From assembly GCA_041910015.1 (NCBI GenBank), contig JAYRRR010000006.1, forward strand, positions 1-64,000: a stretch of DNA of 64,000 bases. Reading direction: 5' to 3'. This stretch comes from RPQJ01 sp041910015. GTDB lineage: Bacteria > Pseudomonadota > Gammaproteobacteria > Steroidobacterales > Steroidobacteraceae. Numbering within the stretch: position 1 is the stretch's first letter; each line of letters begins with the position of its first letter. The notes beneath the pieces are model-generated. The model saw nothing but the letters and a program-made list of their open reading frames with translations, was not told where the DNA came from and ran no database searches. Made by a program: the position numbers and the translations under genes. Below are positions 22,205 to 30,918 of this stretch, piece by piece.

Positions 22205-25186
22205 ATGAAACGATTCATGCTGCGTACGGCCCTTGCCATGGCGCCGCGTTTGCTGACCAAGACGGCGCGGAAACATCCGCACTTCCGTGCCGCAATGCGC
22301 AAGCACGACTGCATCGTGCAGATCAAGCTCAGGGACAACAGTCTCGGGCGCCATCTCGTGTTCGCCCATGGCACGGTGCGTTCGGAAGCAGGCATCCATC
22401 CCAGGCCCGATGTGGCCATGGTGTTCAAGAACCTGGACGCGGCCCTGATCTTCTTCAGGCCCAGGCAGAACATGCTCGAGGTCGTGCACGCCGCCAAGAA
22501 CTTCCTGGTGGTGCTCGAAGGGCCCGACAAACTGGCCGTCTGGTTCATGCAGCTCATGAGCCAGATGCAGTCGGCGGGCCTGCAGTTCGGCACGCCGATG
22601 GGCGACGGGGTGGTGCGCTATACCACCGCGGCCAATGGCGGCCCGCTGTTCGCGTACGTCAAGGACGGGCGCGTCATCCGCACGACGCCCATCGATTTCG
22701 ACGAGAAGGATGCGGCCGGCTGGACGATCAAGGCACGTGGCAAGAGCTTCACGCCGCGCCGCCAGGCCACGCTCAGCAACCACGCGCTGTCGCTCAAGTC
22801 GCTGGCGTATTCGGACGACCGGCTGCTCAGGCCGATGAAGCGCGTGGACTTCGATCCCAATGGCGAGCGCAATCCGCAGAACCGCGGCATTTCCGGCTAC
22901 GTGCCGATCAGCTGGGACGAGGCGCTCGACATCGTCACCGGCGAGATCAAGCGCATGAAGCGCGAGCACGGTCCCGGTGCGATCGCCGTGTACAACAGCT
23001 CACATCATCAATGGGGCAACGTCGGCTACTACATCAGCGCCCTGACGCGTTTCGCGAACCTGATCGGGTTCACCCGGGTTCACCAGAATCCCGACAGCTG
23101 GGAAGGCTGGTACTGGGGAGCGCTGCATCACTATGGAAACGCCATGCGCATCGGGGTGGCGGGAGCTTACGGAACCGTCGAGGACTGCCTCAAGGAATGC
23201 GAGATGATCGTGTTCTGGTCAGGCGATCCCGAGTCGCTTGCCGCTGCCTACAGCGGCTCAGAAGGCACGGAGCGCCGTGGCTGGGCACGTCAGCTCGGCA
23301 TCGAGTTCGTGCACATCGCGCCGAATCTCACCGCGACGGCGCAGCTCTTTGGCGGCAAGTGGCTGCCCGTGCGGCCCGGAACCGATGCGGCGCTCGCGCT
23401 TGCCATCATGCACGTCTGGGTCGCCGAAGGACTCTACGACAAGGAATATGTTGCCACGAAGACGAACGGCTTCGACGAATGGCGTGACTACCTGCTCGGC
23501 CGTGACGACGGTGTGCCCAAGACGCCTGAATGGCAGGAGAGCGAGACGGGCGTCCCGGCCCACGACGTGCGCGCGCTCGCCCGGGCCTGGGGGCGCAGGA
23601 AGACCTATCTCGCCCCCGGCAGCGCCGGCACGGGCTTCGGCGGCGCCTGCCGCAATGCCACCGGCGCCCAGTGGGCGCGCAACCTGGTGCTGATGATGGC
23701 GATGCAGGGCTGGGGCAAGCCCGGCATCAACATGGGCAACCTGCAACTCGGCACCCCCGTCGATCTCACGTTCTATTTCCCGGGTTATGCCGAGGGCGGC
23801 ATCTCCGGCGAGCTGCAATGGTCGGCGTCGGCCGTCAACAACTACCAGCGCATGCCGCACGTGCTGACCATGAACCCGGTCAAGCAGATGGTGCCGCGGC
23901 AGCGGCTGCCCGAGGCGATCACGCAGGGGCGTGCCACCGGCTACATCTGGGACGGCTCGTCGATGGAATCGCAGTTCGCGCCGTTCCACTACCCGATGCA
24001 GGGGTACTCGCCGATCCACATGCTGTACCGCTACGGCGGCTCGTCGTTCGGAACGATCGCCAGGTCGGGGCGCTTCATCGACATGTACCGGCATCCGTCG
24101 CTCGAATTCGTCGTCAACCAGTCCATCTGGTTCGAGGGCGAAGCGAAGTTCGCCGACGTCATCCTCCCGGCCTGCACGGCCCTCGAGCGCTGGGACATCG
24201 GCGAATGGGCCAACTGCGCGGGCTATGTCCACCATGCGCAGCACCAGGTGAATCACCGCGTCGTGACCATGCAGCACAAGTGCATGGAACCGCTTGGCGA
24301 GTCGAAGTCCGACTACCAGATCTTCCTCGACATCCTCACGCGTCTGGGACTCGGCGCCCTGTATTCCGAGGGCTGCACCGAGCTCGACTGGTGCCGGCGG
24401 GTGTTCGAGTCCTCGGATGTCGCGAAGCACGTCAGCTGGAAGGAGTTCCTCAAGAAGGGCTACTACGTGGTGCCGCCGGACGCGGAGGGGGCGCGGGCGG
24501 CCGTGGACTTCCGCTGGTATGCCGAGGGCCGCACCAAGGACGTGCCGGAGCCGATGCCGATGCCGTCCCAGTACAGCGACGAGTTCGGCAAGGGCCTGCA
24601 GACGCAGAGCGGCAAGATCGAATTCGTCTCCTCGTCGATCAGGCGCGGCGATCCCGACAATCCGGAGCGTCCGGCCCTGAATCGCTACATTCCGGCCTGG
24701 GAAGGGCTGCAGACCGTCGAGCGGGCGAACAAGTACCCGCTGCAGATGATCTCGACGCACTCGCGGTACAGCTTCCACACCTACAACGACGGCAAGCGCA
24801 GCGCGACCGTCGACATCGAGGACCATCGTCTCGATGTCGATGGCCACTACTACCTGCTGCTGCGGATCAACCCGCAGGATGCGGAACGCCGCGGCATCCG
24901 CCACCACGAGCTCGTGCGACTGTACAACGACCGTGGCGCCGTGATCTGCGCAGCCGACGTGTCGCCGCTCGTGATGCCGGGCGTGGTCATGGGTTACCAG
25001 GCAAGCGCCGAGTTCGATCCGGTCCCGGACGGCGACGGCTTCGCCGACCGCGGTGGTTGCCTCAACATCCTGACGCCGGACCGGCCGCAGATGCAGGGAA
25101 CGGAGGGCATGGGTGCCAACTCGTGCCTGATCGAAATCGAGCCGTGGCAGGCGCAAGCGTGCGCCGGCGCCCGGCAGGTCGCCTGA
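22205..25186 (+). CDS. Molybdopterin oxidoreductase large subunit, pyrogallol transhydroxylase / resorcinol hydroxylase type, with N-terminal extension
   Basis: A 993-residue bis-MGD molybdenum enzyme of the DMSO-reductase family, of the subgroup without an N-terminal FeS cysteine motif. Residues 1-122 are an extra domain whose pattern (VQIKLRDN, RPDVAMVFKN, FLVVLEGPDKLAVWF) resembles SCP2-like lipid-binding folds. The rest aligns in register with Pelobacter AthL: SSHHQWGN (His267), NPDSWEGW (Asp297, Ser298, Trp299) and Tyr527. These correspond, at a constant offset of 123, to His144, Asp174, the Mo-ligand Ser175, Trp176 and Tyr404 as I recall them from the AthL structure. No Tat signal is seen, so it is cytoplasmic. 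The exact substrate is unknown; polyphenols are likely. A GGGAGCAGGGG ribosome site precedes the ATG. Confidence 0.85.
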   Translation: MKRFMLRTALAMAPRLLTKTARKHPHFRAAMRKHDCIVQIKLRDNSLGRHLVFAHGTVRSEAGIHPRPDVAMVFKNLDAALIFFRPRQNMLEVVHAAKNFLVVLEGPDKLAVWFMQLMSQMQSAGLQFGTPMGDGVVRYTTAANGGPLFAYVKDGRVIRTTPIDFDEKDAAGWTIKARGKSFTPRRQATLSNHALSLKSLAYSDDRLLRPMKRVDFDPNGERNPQNRGISGYVPISWDEALDIVTGEIKRMKREHGPGAIAVYNSSHHQWGNVGYYISALTRFANLIGFTRVHQNPDSWEGWYWGALHHYGNAMRIGVAGAYGTVEDCLKECEMIVFWSGDPESLAAAYSGSEGTERRGWARQLGIEFVHIAPNLTATAQLFGGKWLPVRPGTDAALALAIMHVWVAEGLYDKEYVATKTNGFDEWRDYLLGRDDGVPKTPEWQESETGVPAHDVRALARAWGRRKTYLAPGSAGTGFGGACRNATGAQWARNLVLMMAMQGWGKPGINMGNLQLGTPVDLTFYFPGYAEGGISGELQWSASAVNNYQRMPHVLTMNPVKQMVPRQRLPEAITQGRATGYIWDGSSMESQFAPFHYPMQGYSPIHMLYRYGGSSFGTIARSGRFIDMYRHPSLEFVVNQSIWFEGEAKFADVILPACTALERWDIGEWANCAGYVHHAQHQVNHRVVTMQHKCMEPLGESKSDYQIFLDILTRLGLGALYSEGCTELDWCRRVFESSDVAKHVSWKEFLKKGYYVVPPDAEGARAAVDFRWYAEGRTKDVPEPMPMPSQYSDEFGKGLQTQSGKIEFVSSSIRRGDPDNPERPALNRYIPAWEGLQTVERANKYPLQMISTHSRYSFHTYNDGKRSATVDIEDHRLDVDGHYYLLLRINPQDAERRGIRHHELVRLYNDRGAVICAADVSPLVMPGVVMGYQASAEFDPVPDGDGFADRGGCLNILTPDRPQMQGTEGMGANSCLIEIEPWQAQACAGARQVA

Positions 25187-25200
25187 GCGAGGAGTCGACC

Positions 25201-26082
25201 ATGGCCAAAGGCTGGTATCTGATCATCGACGTCGCCTCGTGCGAGAACTGCTACAACTGCGTTCTCGCGACCAAGGACGAGTACATCGGCAACGAGTTTC
25301 CGGGCTACTCGGCCCCGGAGCCCAAGCTCGGACATCACTGGATCCGCATCGAGCGCAAGGTGCGCGGCAGCGGACCGATGGTGGACGCGGCCTACATGCC
25401 GACCACCTGCAATCACTGCGACAACGCGCCCTGCGTCAAGGCCGGCGGCGGAGCCGTCACCAGGCGGCCCGACGGCATCGTGCTCATTTCGCCGGAGAAG
25501 GCGCAGGGCCGGCGGGATCTCGTCGCCTCCTGTCCGTACGGCGCGATCTGGTGGAACGAGGAACTGCAGCTGCCGCAGAAGTGGACATTCGACGCCCACC
25601 TGCTCGATGCGGGGTGGAAGACCACACGCGGCGCCCAGGCCTGCCCGACCCGCACCATCAATCCGGTCTATCTCGAAGAGGCCGAGATGCAGGAACGGGT
25701 GCGCAAGGAAAGCCTGCGCGTGCTGCGTCCCGAACTGGGCACGCGTCCGCGCGTGTACTACAGGAACCTGCACCGTTTCGATTCTGTCTTCATCGGTGGC
25801 ACGGTCGTGGCGCAGACCACGGCGACCGAACTCGACTGCGTGGCCGACGCCACGGTCGTGCTCAGCAGCGGTGGCAAGGAGTTCGCCCGCACGCGGACCG
25901 ACGCCTTCGGGGAATTCAAGTTCGATGGTCTCGATTGCGGCAGTGGCGCGTACTCGGTGAATGTCGAGCACGAGAGGTGGGGAGCGGCCCGCGCCGAAAC
26001 GACGCTCGGAGAGAGCTGCTATCTCGGGGTGCTGCGGCTCGCGGCGGGTGCAGCGGGCGCCAGCGCGCAGCACAGGCATTGA
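25201..26082 (+). CDS. Ferredoxin-type small subunit of the transhydroxylase-like enzyme
   Basis: A 293-residue electron-transfer subunit. Residues 1-195 hold the Cys clusters for three [4Fe-4S] centres: CENCYNC, CNHCDNAPC, CPYG and a later CPTRTI. From about residue 200 the chain becomes a beta-sandwich (FIGGTVVAQTTATELDCVADATVVLSSGGKEF, TDAFGEFKFDGLD) of the Cna-B/transthyretin type. This is the same two-part build as Pelobacter AthS. It starts 14 bases after the large subunit with a GGAG site. It presumably forms a heterodimer with it and passes electrons to or from the Mo site. The Ala/His-rich tail (AGASAQHRH) is not conserved. Confidence 0.87.
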   Translation: MAKGWYLIIDVASCENCYNCVLATKDEYIGNEFPGYSAPEPKLGHHWIRIERKVRGSGPMVDAAYMPTTCNHCDNAPCVKAGGGAVTRRPDGIVLISPEKAQGRRDLVASCPYGAIWWNEELQLPQKWTFDAHLLDAGWKTTRGAQACPTRTINPVYLEEAEMQERVRKESLRVLRPELGTRPRVYYRNLHRFDSVFIGGTVVAQTTATELDCVADATVVLSSGGKEFARTRTDAFGEFKFDGLDCGSGAYSVNVEHERWGAARAETTLGESCYLGVLRLAAGAAGASAQHRH

Positions 26083-26131
26083 GGCGAGCACCGGAATTCC
26101 GGGCAGCACTGGAAATTCAAGGAGTCAGGCA

Positions 26132-27016
26132 GTGAAAGTCGCCGTCATCGGTCTCGGCAACATGGGCGGCGGTATCGCCAACCGCATTCTGCAGGCTGGC
26201 CACGAGCTGACGGTCTGGAACCGCAGCGAGGCCAAGATGACGCCGCTCGTCGCGGCGGGCGCCAGGGGCGCCGCGTCGGCCCGGGCCGCCGTCGAGGACG
26301 CGCAGGTCGTCGTCACCAGCCTCATGGACGACAGTTCGGTGCTGGAAGGCGTACAGGGCCCGCGGGGATTCCTCGCCGGCATGAAGCCCGGCGCCATCCA
26401 CCTGTGCGTGACAACGATCTCGCCGGCCTGCGCCGACCAGCTCGGGTCGATTCATGCCGCGCACGGCACGCGCTTCGTCTCGGCGCCGGTCGCGGGTCGT
26501 CCGGATGCGGCCGCGGCCGGCAATCTCACCACCTTTCTCGCGGGCGAGCGCTCGGCGGTCGAAGAGGTTGCCCCGCTGTGCATGGCATTTTCGCGCAAGA
26601 CCGTGCGCATCGGCGAGCGACCGGGTCTCGCCAATTCGATGAAGCTTTGCGTGAACTACACGGCCATCTCGATCATCGAGCTCATGGGCGAGGTCTATAC
26701 CTTCGCCGAGCGCAGGGGTATCGACCCGAGCGCGGTGTTCGACTTCTACATGGAGGCGTTTGCGCATCCTGCCCTGAAAGCCTACGTCAGGAAACTCAGG
26801 GAGAACCAGGTGCTATCGAGCGAGGGTGGCTTTGCCATGACCGCCGGCCTCAAGGACGTGCGCCTGATGCTCGCGGATTCGGCCGAGGCGGGCGTCTCGT
26901 TCGAGATCGCGAAAATCGTTGAGAGAAAGATGGTGAAAGCCATCGACAGCGGCATGGCGCAGGCCGACTGGAGCGCCATTGCCGCCATCACCCGCTCCGA
27001 ATCCGGCCTGGGCTGA
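26132..27016 (+). CDS. Beta-hydroxyacid dehydrogenase (3-HIBADH family, GTG start)
   Basis: An NAD(P)-dependent dehydrogenase of 294 residues. It has the dinucleotide-binding VIGLGNMGGGIA at the N-terminus, the substrate-binding signature SAPVAGRPDAAAAG (family SGG/APVxG region), and the catalytic Lys171 in NSMKLCVNY, exactly at the family position. An all-helical C-terminal domain follows. The GTG at 26132 is supported by AAGGAG seven bases upstream and by the start of the Rossmann strand. It lies between the Mo enzyme and a ring-hydrolase-like gene, so a role in reducing a keto or quinoid intermediate is plausible (inference). Family members act on 3-hydroxyisobutyrate, tartronate semialdehyde and succinic semialdehyde. 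Confidence 0.88.
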   Translation: MKVAVIGLGNMGGGIANRILQAGHELTVWNRSEAKMTPLVAAGARGAASARAAVEDAQVVVTSLMDDSSVLEGVQGPRGFLAGMKPGAIHLCVTTISPACADQLGSIHAAHGTRFVSAPVAGRPDAAAAGNLTTFLAGERSAVEEVAPLCMAFSRKTVRIGERPGLANSMKLCVNYTAISIIELMGEVYTFAERRGIDPSAVFDFYMEAFAHPALKAYVRKLRENQVLSSEGGFAMTAGLKDVRLMLADSAEAGVSFEIAKIVERKMVKAIDSGMAQADWSAIAAITRSESGLG

Positions 27017-27027
27017 GGGAGCACACG

Positions 27028-27441
27028 ATGGACGAACTGCTCGCGATCTTCGGATTCGCGTGGATGACTCTCTCGGGCATCCTCGGGGCGTACATGGGCG
27101 TCAAGCACGAGCGGCTCGCGGGCACGCTCGAGCAGCTCGCCCGGTCCGGCCGTCTGCTCGACTATCACCGTGAGCAGAGCGCCTTTCGCTGGGGCATCAC
27201 CGTACATGCGCACGGCTTCCTGTTCTCGCTCGTCTGCGTCGCCGTCGCGCTGTGGATGCCGCGGATGGTCTATTCGACCACGGCGGTCGCCGGGCTGGCG
27301 GTCGCGCTCATGATGGCGACGGCGGTCTGGTGGCTGGCCGCGCTGTTCGGACGGGTACGGGCTCTCATGGGCATCGCGGATCTCATGCTGCTCGGCTCGC
27401 TGGTCGCGGCCGGGATCGGGCTGGCCGGGGGCCGCCTCTAG
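27028..27441 (+). CDS. Small integral membrane protein of unknown function
   Basis: A 137-residue protein with about four hydrophobic segments: residues 5-25 (IFGFAWMTLSGILGAYMG), 57-77 (ITVHAHGFLFSLVCVAVALW), 83-105 and 112-133. The first loop is charged and carries EQLARSGRLLDYHREQS. I do not recognise a family. Histidines in WGITVHAHG could ligate a cofactor, but this is only a note. It starts 11 bases after the dehydrogenase stop, with a GGGAG site, so it belongs to the operon. It might anchor an electron-transfer step or form a small transporter; neither can be shown. Confidence 0.75.
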   Translation: MDELLAIFGFAWMTLSGILGAYMGVKHERLAGTLEQLARSGRLLDYHREQSAFRWGITVHAHGFLFSLVCVAVALWMPRMVYSTTAVAGLAVALMMATAVWWLAALFGRVRALMGIADLMLLGSLVAAGIGLAGGRL

Positions 27442-27517
27442 CCATTCGTTCGGGCGGGCTTACACGGGCGCGGCCGGAGCAACGGTCGCACGGGCAAGGC
27501 ATCAACGAGGACCAATC

Positions 27518-28384
27518 ATGTCACTGCAGGCTTTCATTCCGACTCCGGAGTTCGAGGACTACAAGAAGCTTTTCGCGGACAACTACCGGCTGACGCGGCG
27601 CGACGATGGTGTGATCCTCGCCGAAGCCCACACAAGGGGCGGCCCCATCCAGTTGAGCGTGGAGAATCATCGCTCGATCGGCCAGCTCTTCAAGGTGATC
27701 GGGGCCGATCCGAAGAACGAGGTCATGATCTTCACCGGAACCGGTCCGAACTTCATGGCGGCCGTGGACCCCGATGGCTTTGCGCTGGAGAAGAAGAACC
27801 TCGAGTACTGGTCCTACGAATATGCCTACAAGGACGGGCGCATCAACGTCGCCGCCCTGATCAACGACCTCGAAATCCCGACCATCGGCGTGCTCAACGG
27901 CCCGGCCTTCCACTCGGAACTGTGCCTGATGTGCGATCTGACGATCTGCAGCGACGACACCATCATCTTCGACCCGCACTACGAGATCGGCGCCGTGCCC
28001 GGCGACGGCATCCACAGCTGCTTCCAGGAACTGCTGGGCGTCAAGCGCGCCGCCTATGCGCTGTTCACGGGGCAGGCCATCGATGCAAGGAAGGCCCTGG
28101 AATATGGCATGGTCAACGAGGTCGTGCCGCGGGAACGGCTGCTGGAGAGAGCATGGGAGCTGGCCGACCACATCATGAAGCAGTCGCGGACCACGCGGCG
28201 GCTGACAGCCCAGGTCGTCCGGCGCCCGTGGAAGCAGCGGATCGTCGACAACCTCGACGGCGGCTTCGGCATCCAGATGTTCTCGCACATTGCGCAGAGG
28301 GAGGCCATGCATTCCGCCGAGACCGGCTCCCGGGTCATGAGCCGCGTCATGACGGACGCGGCGGAAGGCGGGAAGCCGCGCTAG
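27518..28384 (+). CDS. Crotonase-fold hydrolase resembling 6-oxocamphor hydrolase (beta-diketone retro-Claisenase)
   Basis: A 288-residue crotonase-superfamily protein. Core motifs are EVMIFTGTGPNFM, IPTIGVLNGPAFHSELCLMCD, DPHYEIGAVPGDGIHS and TGQAIDARKALEYGMVNEVV. Automated tools would call it enoyl-CoA hydratase, but the usual Glu pair is not in place. Instead His51, His132, His154 and Asp163 match in spacing the catalytic set His45, His122, His145 and Asp154 of 6-oxocamphor hydrolase (recalled from the literature), a C-C hydrolase for cyclic 1,3-diketones. It therefore may open a ring diketone made upstream in this operon. The family is sure; the reaction is inferred. Confidence 0.8.
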   Translation: MSLQAFIPTPEFEDYKKLFADNYRLTRRDDGVILAEAHTRGGPIQLSVENHRSIGQLFKVIGADPKNEVMIFTGTGPNFMAAVDPDGFALEKKNLEYWSYEYAYKDGRINVAALINDLEIPTIGVLNGPAFHSELCLMCDLTICSDDTIIFDPHYEIGAVPGDGIHSCFQELLGVKRAAYALFTGQAIDARKALEYGMVNEVVPRERLLERAWELADHIMKQSRTTRRLTAQVVRRPWKQRIVDNLDGGFGIQMFSHIAQREAMHSAETGSRVMSRVMTDAAEGGKPR

Positions 28385-28414
28385 CCGCGCGCCCGGACCC
28401 CAGGAAACATCGCG

Positions 28415-29893
28415 ATGCCGATTCGTCTCAATGGCAGGAATTACGTCGACGGTCGCTGGACCGACTCGGAGTCGGCCCGGACGTACGCGGTCGAGAATCC
28501 GGCCGACCTGCGCGAGACGTGCCATCGCTATCCGCTCAGCACGGCAGCCGACGTCGAACGTGCGATCCGCGGCGCGGCCGCGGCGTACGTGCAATGGCGC
28601 CGGGTATCCCTCGGCGAGCGCGCGACCATCCTGCGGCGCGCGGTCATGCTCATGCGTGCGCGGCGCGAGGACATCGCGCAGGTCATCACGCTCGAGAACG
28701 GCAAGCTCGTCGCCGAGTCGCTGACGGAGATCGATGCCGCGGCGCTGGAGCTCGAGTTTCAGGTCGGCGAGGGCGAGCGCCAGCTCGGTCGCGCGGGCGA
28801 CTGCTATCGAGGCGGGTTGATGGCCTATGCGCGCCGCGAGCCGCTCGGTGTGGTGTCGGTGATCGTGCCCTGGAATTTCCCGTTCAACGTGCCGTGGCGC
28901 AAGATCGGCCCGGCGCTCATGGCGGGCAACACCGTGGTCTTCAAACCGGCGAGCCAGACACCGGCCGTCGGCGAGCTCGTCATGCAGCTGCTGATCGAGG
29001 CGGGCATTCCTCCGGGCGTCGTCCAGTTCGTCACCGGCTCGGGCAGCGAACTGTCGGAGGTCCTGGTCGCCCACCCGCTGATTCGCGCGATCACGTTCAC
29101 CGGTTCCACCGAAGTCGGGCGGCGCATCGCGCAGCGGGCAGCGGCGAATCTCGCGCGGACGCAGCTCGAGATGGGCGGCAAGAACCCGATGGTTGTGCTG
29201 CGGGACGCAGATCTCGACCTGGCCAGCCAGGACGCGGTGATCGGTGCGTACTCGTGCGCGGGCCAGTGGTGCACGGCCACGAGCCGGCTGATCGTCGAGG
29301 AGCCGGTGGCCGATGACGTGGTCGATGCGATCGTGGAACGGATCGCCCGCATCCAGGTCGGCCCGGGCCGTCATGCCGGCAGCACCATGGGGCCCGTGGC
29401 CGGGCGCCACCAGCTCCATTCGGTGCTTGCGCACATCGACCGGGCCCGCGAACAGGGCGCGCGCTTTCTCGCCGGCGGCAGGCGCTGCGAAGCCGGCGAT
29501 CTGGCGCACGGCTGCTTCATCGCGCCTTCGCTGGTCGATCGCGTCGGCGAGGAACTCGACGCGGCGCGTCAGGAGATCTTCGGCCCGGTGCTCACCGTCT
29601 TCCGCGTCGCGGATTACGCCGAGGCGCTGCGTCTGGCGAACGCCACACCCTACGGGCTCTCGTCGTCGATCTACACGCGTGGCATCGAAAAGGCACTGCA
29701 TTTCGTCGAGCACTCGGAAGTGGGTCTCACGCACGTCAATGTGCATTCCGCCTACAAGGAGCCCCAGCAGTGCTTCGGGGGCATGAAGGAGTCCGGCTTC
29801 GGGCTGCCGGAGGCGGGAAGCACGGGCATCCAGTTCTTCCAGGAAGAAAAATCCATCTACATCCGCAAGGGCCAGGCGCTGCCTGCGGCCTGA
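28415..29893 (+). CDS. NAD(P)-dependent aldehyde dehydrogenase
   Basis: A 492-residue aldehyde dehydrogenase. It has the Rossmann segment VSVIVPWNFPFNVPWRKIGPAL, the coenzyme loop TFTGSTEVG, the general base Glu252 in LEMGGKNP and the nucleophile Cys286 in AGQWCTATSR. IFGPVLTVFR and the C-terminal GGMKESGFG close the fold. It would oxidise an aldehyde, most likely the semialdehyde released in the pathway, to a carboxylic acid. The ATG follows the hydrolase stop by 31 bases and the gene runs on to the E1alpha gene after 25 bases. The closest type appears to be semialdehyde/alpha-ketoglutarate semialdehyde dehydrogenases, but the substrate is open. Confidence 0.92.
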   Translation: MPIRLNGRNYVDGRWTDSESARTYAVENPADLRETCHRYPLSTAADVERAIRGAAAAYVQWRRVSLGERATILRRAVMLMRARREDIAQVITLENGKLVAESLTEIDAAALELEFQVGEGERQLGRAGDCYRGGLMAYARREPLGVVSVIVPWNFPFNVPWRKIGPALMAGNTVVFKPASQTPAVGELVMQLLIEAGIPPGVVQFVTGSGSELSEVLVAHPLIRAITFTGSTEVGRRIAQRAAANLARTQLEMGGKNPMVVLRDADLDLASQDAVIGAYSCAGQWCTATSRLIVEEPVADDVVDAIVERIARIQVGPGRHAGSTMGPVAGRHQLHSVLAHIDRAREQGARFLAGGRRCEAGDLAHGCFIAPSLVDRVGEELDAARQEIFGPVLTVFRVADYAEALRLANATPYGLSSSIYTRGIEKALHFVEHSEVGLTHVNVHSAYKEPQQCFGGMKESGFGLPEAGSTGIQFFQEEKSIYIRKGQALPAA

Positions 29894-29917
29894 AGCAAGT
29901 CAGGGGACATCGCGTTC

Positions 29918-30904
29918 ATGTTACTCACCAAGCAACAGAAGATCACGCTCTACACCAACCTCGTCCGCGCCTGCACGCTCGACCGCATGATGATGCGCAT
30001 CATCCGCACGGGCCGCATGGTGGGCTTTTATCACGAAGGTGGCATCGCCCTGGCGCCTGGGATCGCCGCGGGGGCCTTCCTGCGCAAGGACGACATCATG
30101 TTCCCGCATTATCGCGCCCACGGCATCGCGCACATGCTGGCCAAGGGCATCGACCTGAAGCACTACGTGGCCGAGCACATGGGGCGCGTCGACGGATGCT
30201 GCAAGGGACGCTCGAGCTTTCACGTGTCCTTCCCAAAGGATCACGTCTTCGGCTGGTCAGGCAACATCGGCTCCAACTTCCCCCCGTGCGTTGGTTACGG
30301 GCTCGCCGCGCGCTACAAGGGCACCGACCAGGTGGTCATGAACTGCTCGGGTGACGGTTCCTATCAGGAAGGACGCGCCCACGAAGCGATGCTGATGTCC
30401 GCGAACTGGAAGTTGCCGGTCATCTTCTGGTGCGAGAACAACGGCATCGCGCAGCACAGCCCGCTCACCGACCTGTTTCCCGTCTCCGACATCTCGCGTC
30501 TGGCCCAGGGGTATGGCATTCCCTCGAAGATCGTCGACGGCCAGGACCTGCTCGCCGCCGGCGAAGCGGCGCTCGAGGCGATCGCTCACGTCAAGGCCGG
30601 CAAGGGCCCGATCTTCATCGAGCTGAAGACCCTGCGCGTGCAGGAGCACAACGTCGGCGGCCTCAACAACGAAGGCGCGACGCCGCGCGACCCGAAGCTC
30701 ATGCAGGAATGGCGCGAGACGCGTGACCCGGTGAAGATCGCCGCCGCCGCGCTGCTCGAGCAGAAAGTCCTGAAGCAGGCCGACCTCGACCGCATCCAGG
30801 CCGATGCCGACAAGGAAGCCGACGAGATGGACGCCTGGTGCGAGCAGAGCCCGAAAGCAACCCCGCCGGTTTCCGAACTTCTTGCCGGCGTGTACGCCGC
30901 TTGA
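29918..30904 (+). CDS. Thiamine-diphosphate-dependent dehydrogenase E1 alpha subunit (AcoA/BqdL-like)
   Basis: The 328-residue alpha chain of a 2-oxoacid- or acetoin-dehydrogenase-type E1. The ThDP motif starts GDGSYQEG (145-152) and ends at Asn175 in WCENNGIAQ. MFPHYRAHG, GRVDGCCKGRSSFH and NIGSNFPPCVGYGLA match the AcoA/PdhA pattern. It is transcribed with E1beta and E2 and follows an aldehyde dehydrogenase. Complexes of this type cleave acetoin, pyruvate or branched oxoacids. In Azoarcus anaerobius a similar set (bqd genes) degrades hydroxybenzoquinone after resorcinol hydroxylase, as I recall, so that role fits the presence of the Mo enzyme upstream. Confidence 0.92.
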   Translation: MLLTKQQKITLYTNLVRACTLDRMMMRIIRTGRMVGFYHEGGIALAPGIAAGAFLRKDDIMFPHYRAHGIAHMLAKGIDLKHYVAEHMGRVDGCCKGRSSFHVSFPKDHVFGWSGNIGSNFPPCVGYGLAARYKGTDQVVMNCSGDGSYQEGRAHEAMLMSANWKLPVIFWCENNGIAQHSPLTDLFPVSDISRLAQGYGIPSKIVDGQDLLAAGEAALEAIAHVKAGKGPIFIELKTLRVQEHNVGGLNNEGATPRDPKLMQEWRETRDPVKIAAAALLEQKVLKQADLDRIQADADKEADEMDAWCEQSPKATPPVSELLAGVYAA

Positions 30905-30918
30905 CCGAGAGAACAGCC

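Noticed and set aside
21308..22969. The 553-residue form of the TetR frame
   Set aside because: The first 327 residues overlap the Mo-enzyme gene antisense and the promoter region; family similarity begins at ATG 21988.
27518..28384. Calling this gene an enoyl-CoA hydratase
   Set aside because: The catalytic Glu pair is not seen, while the His/His/His/Asp spacing fits 6-oxocamphor hydrolase-like enzymes.
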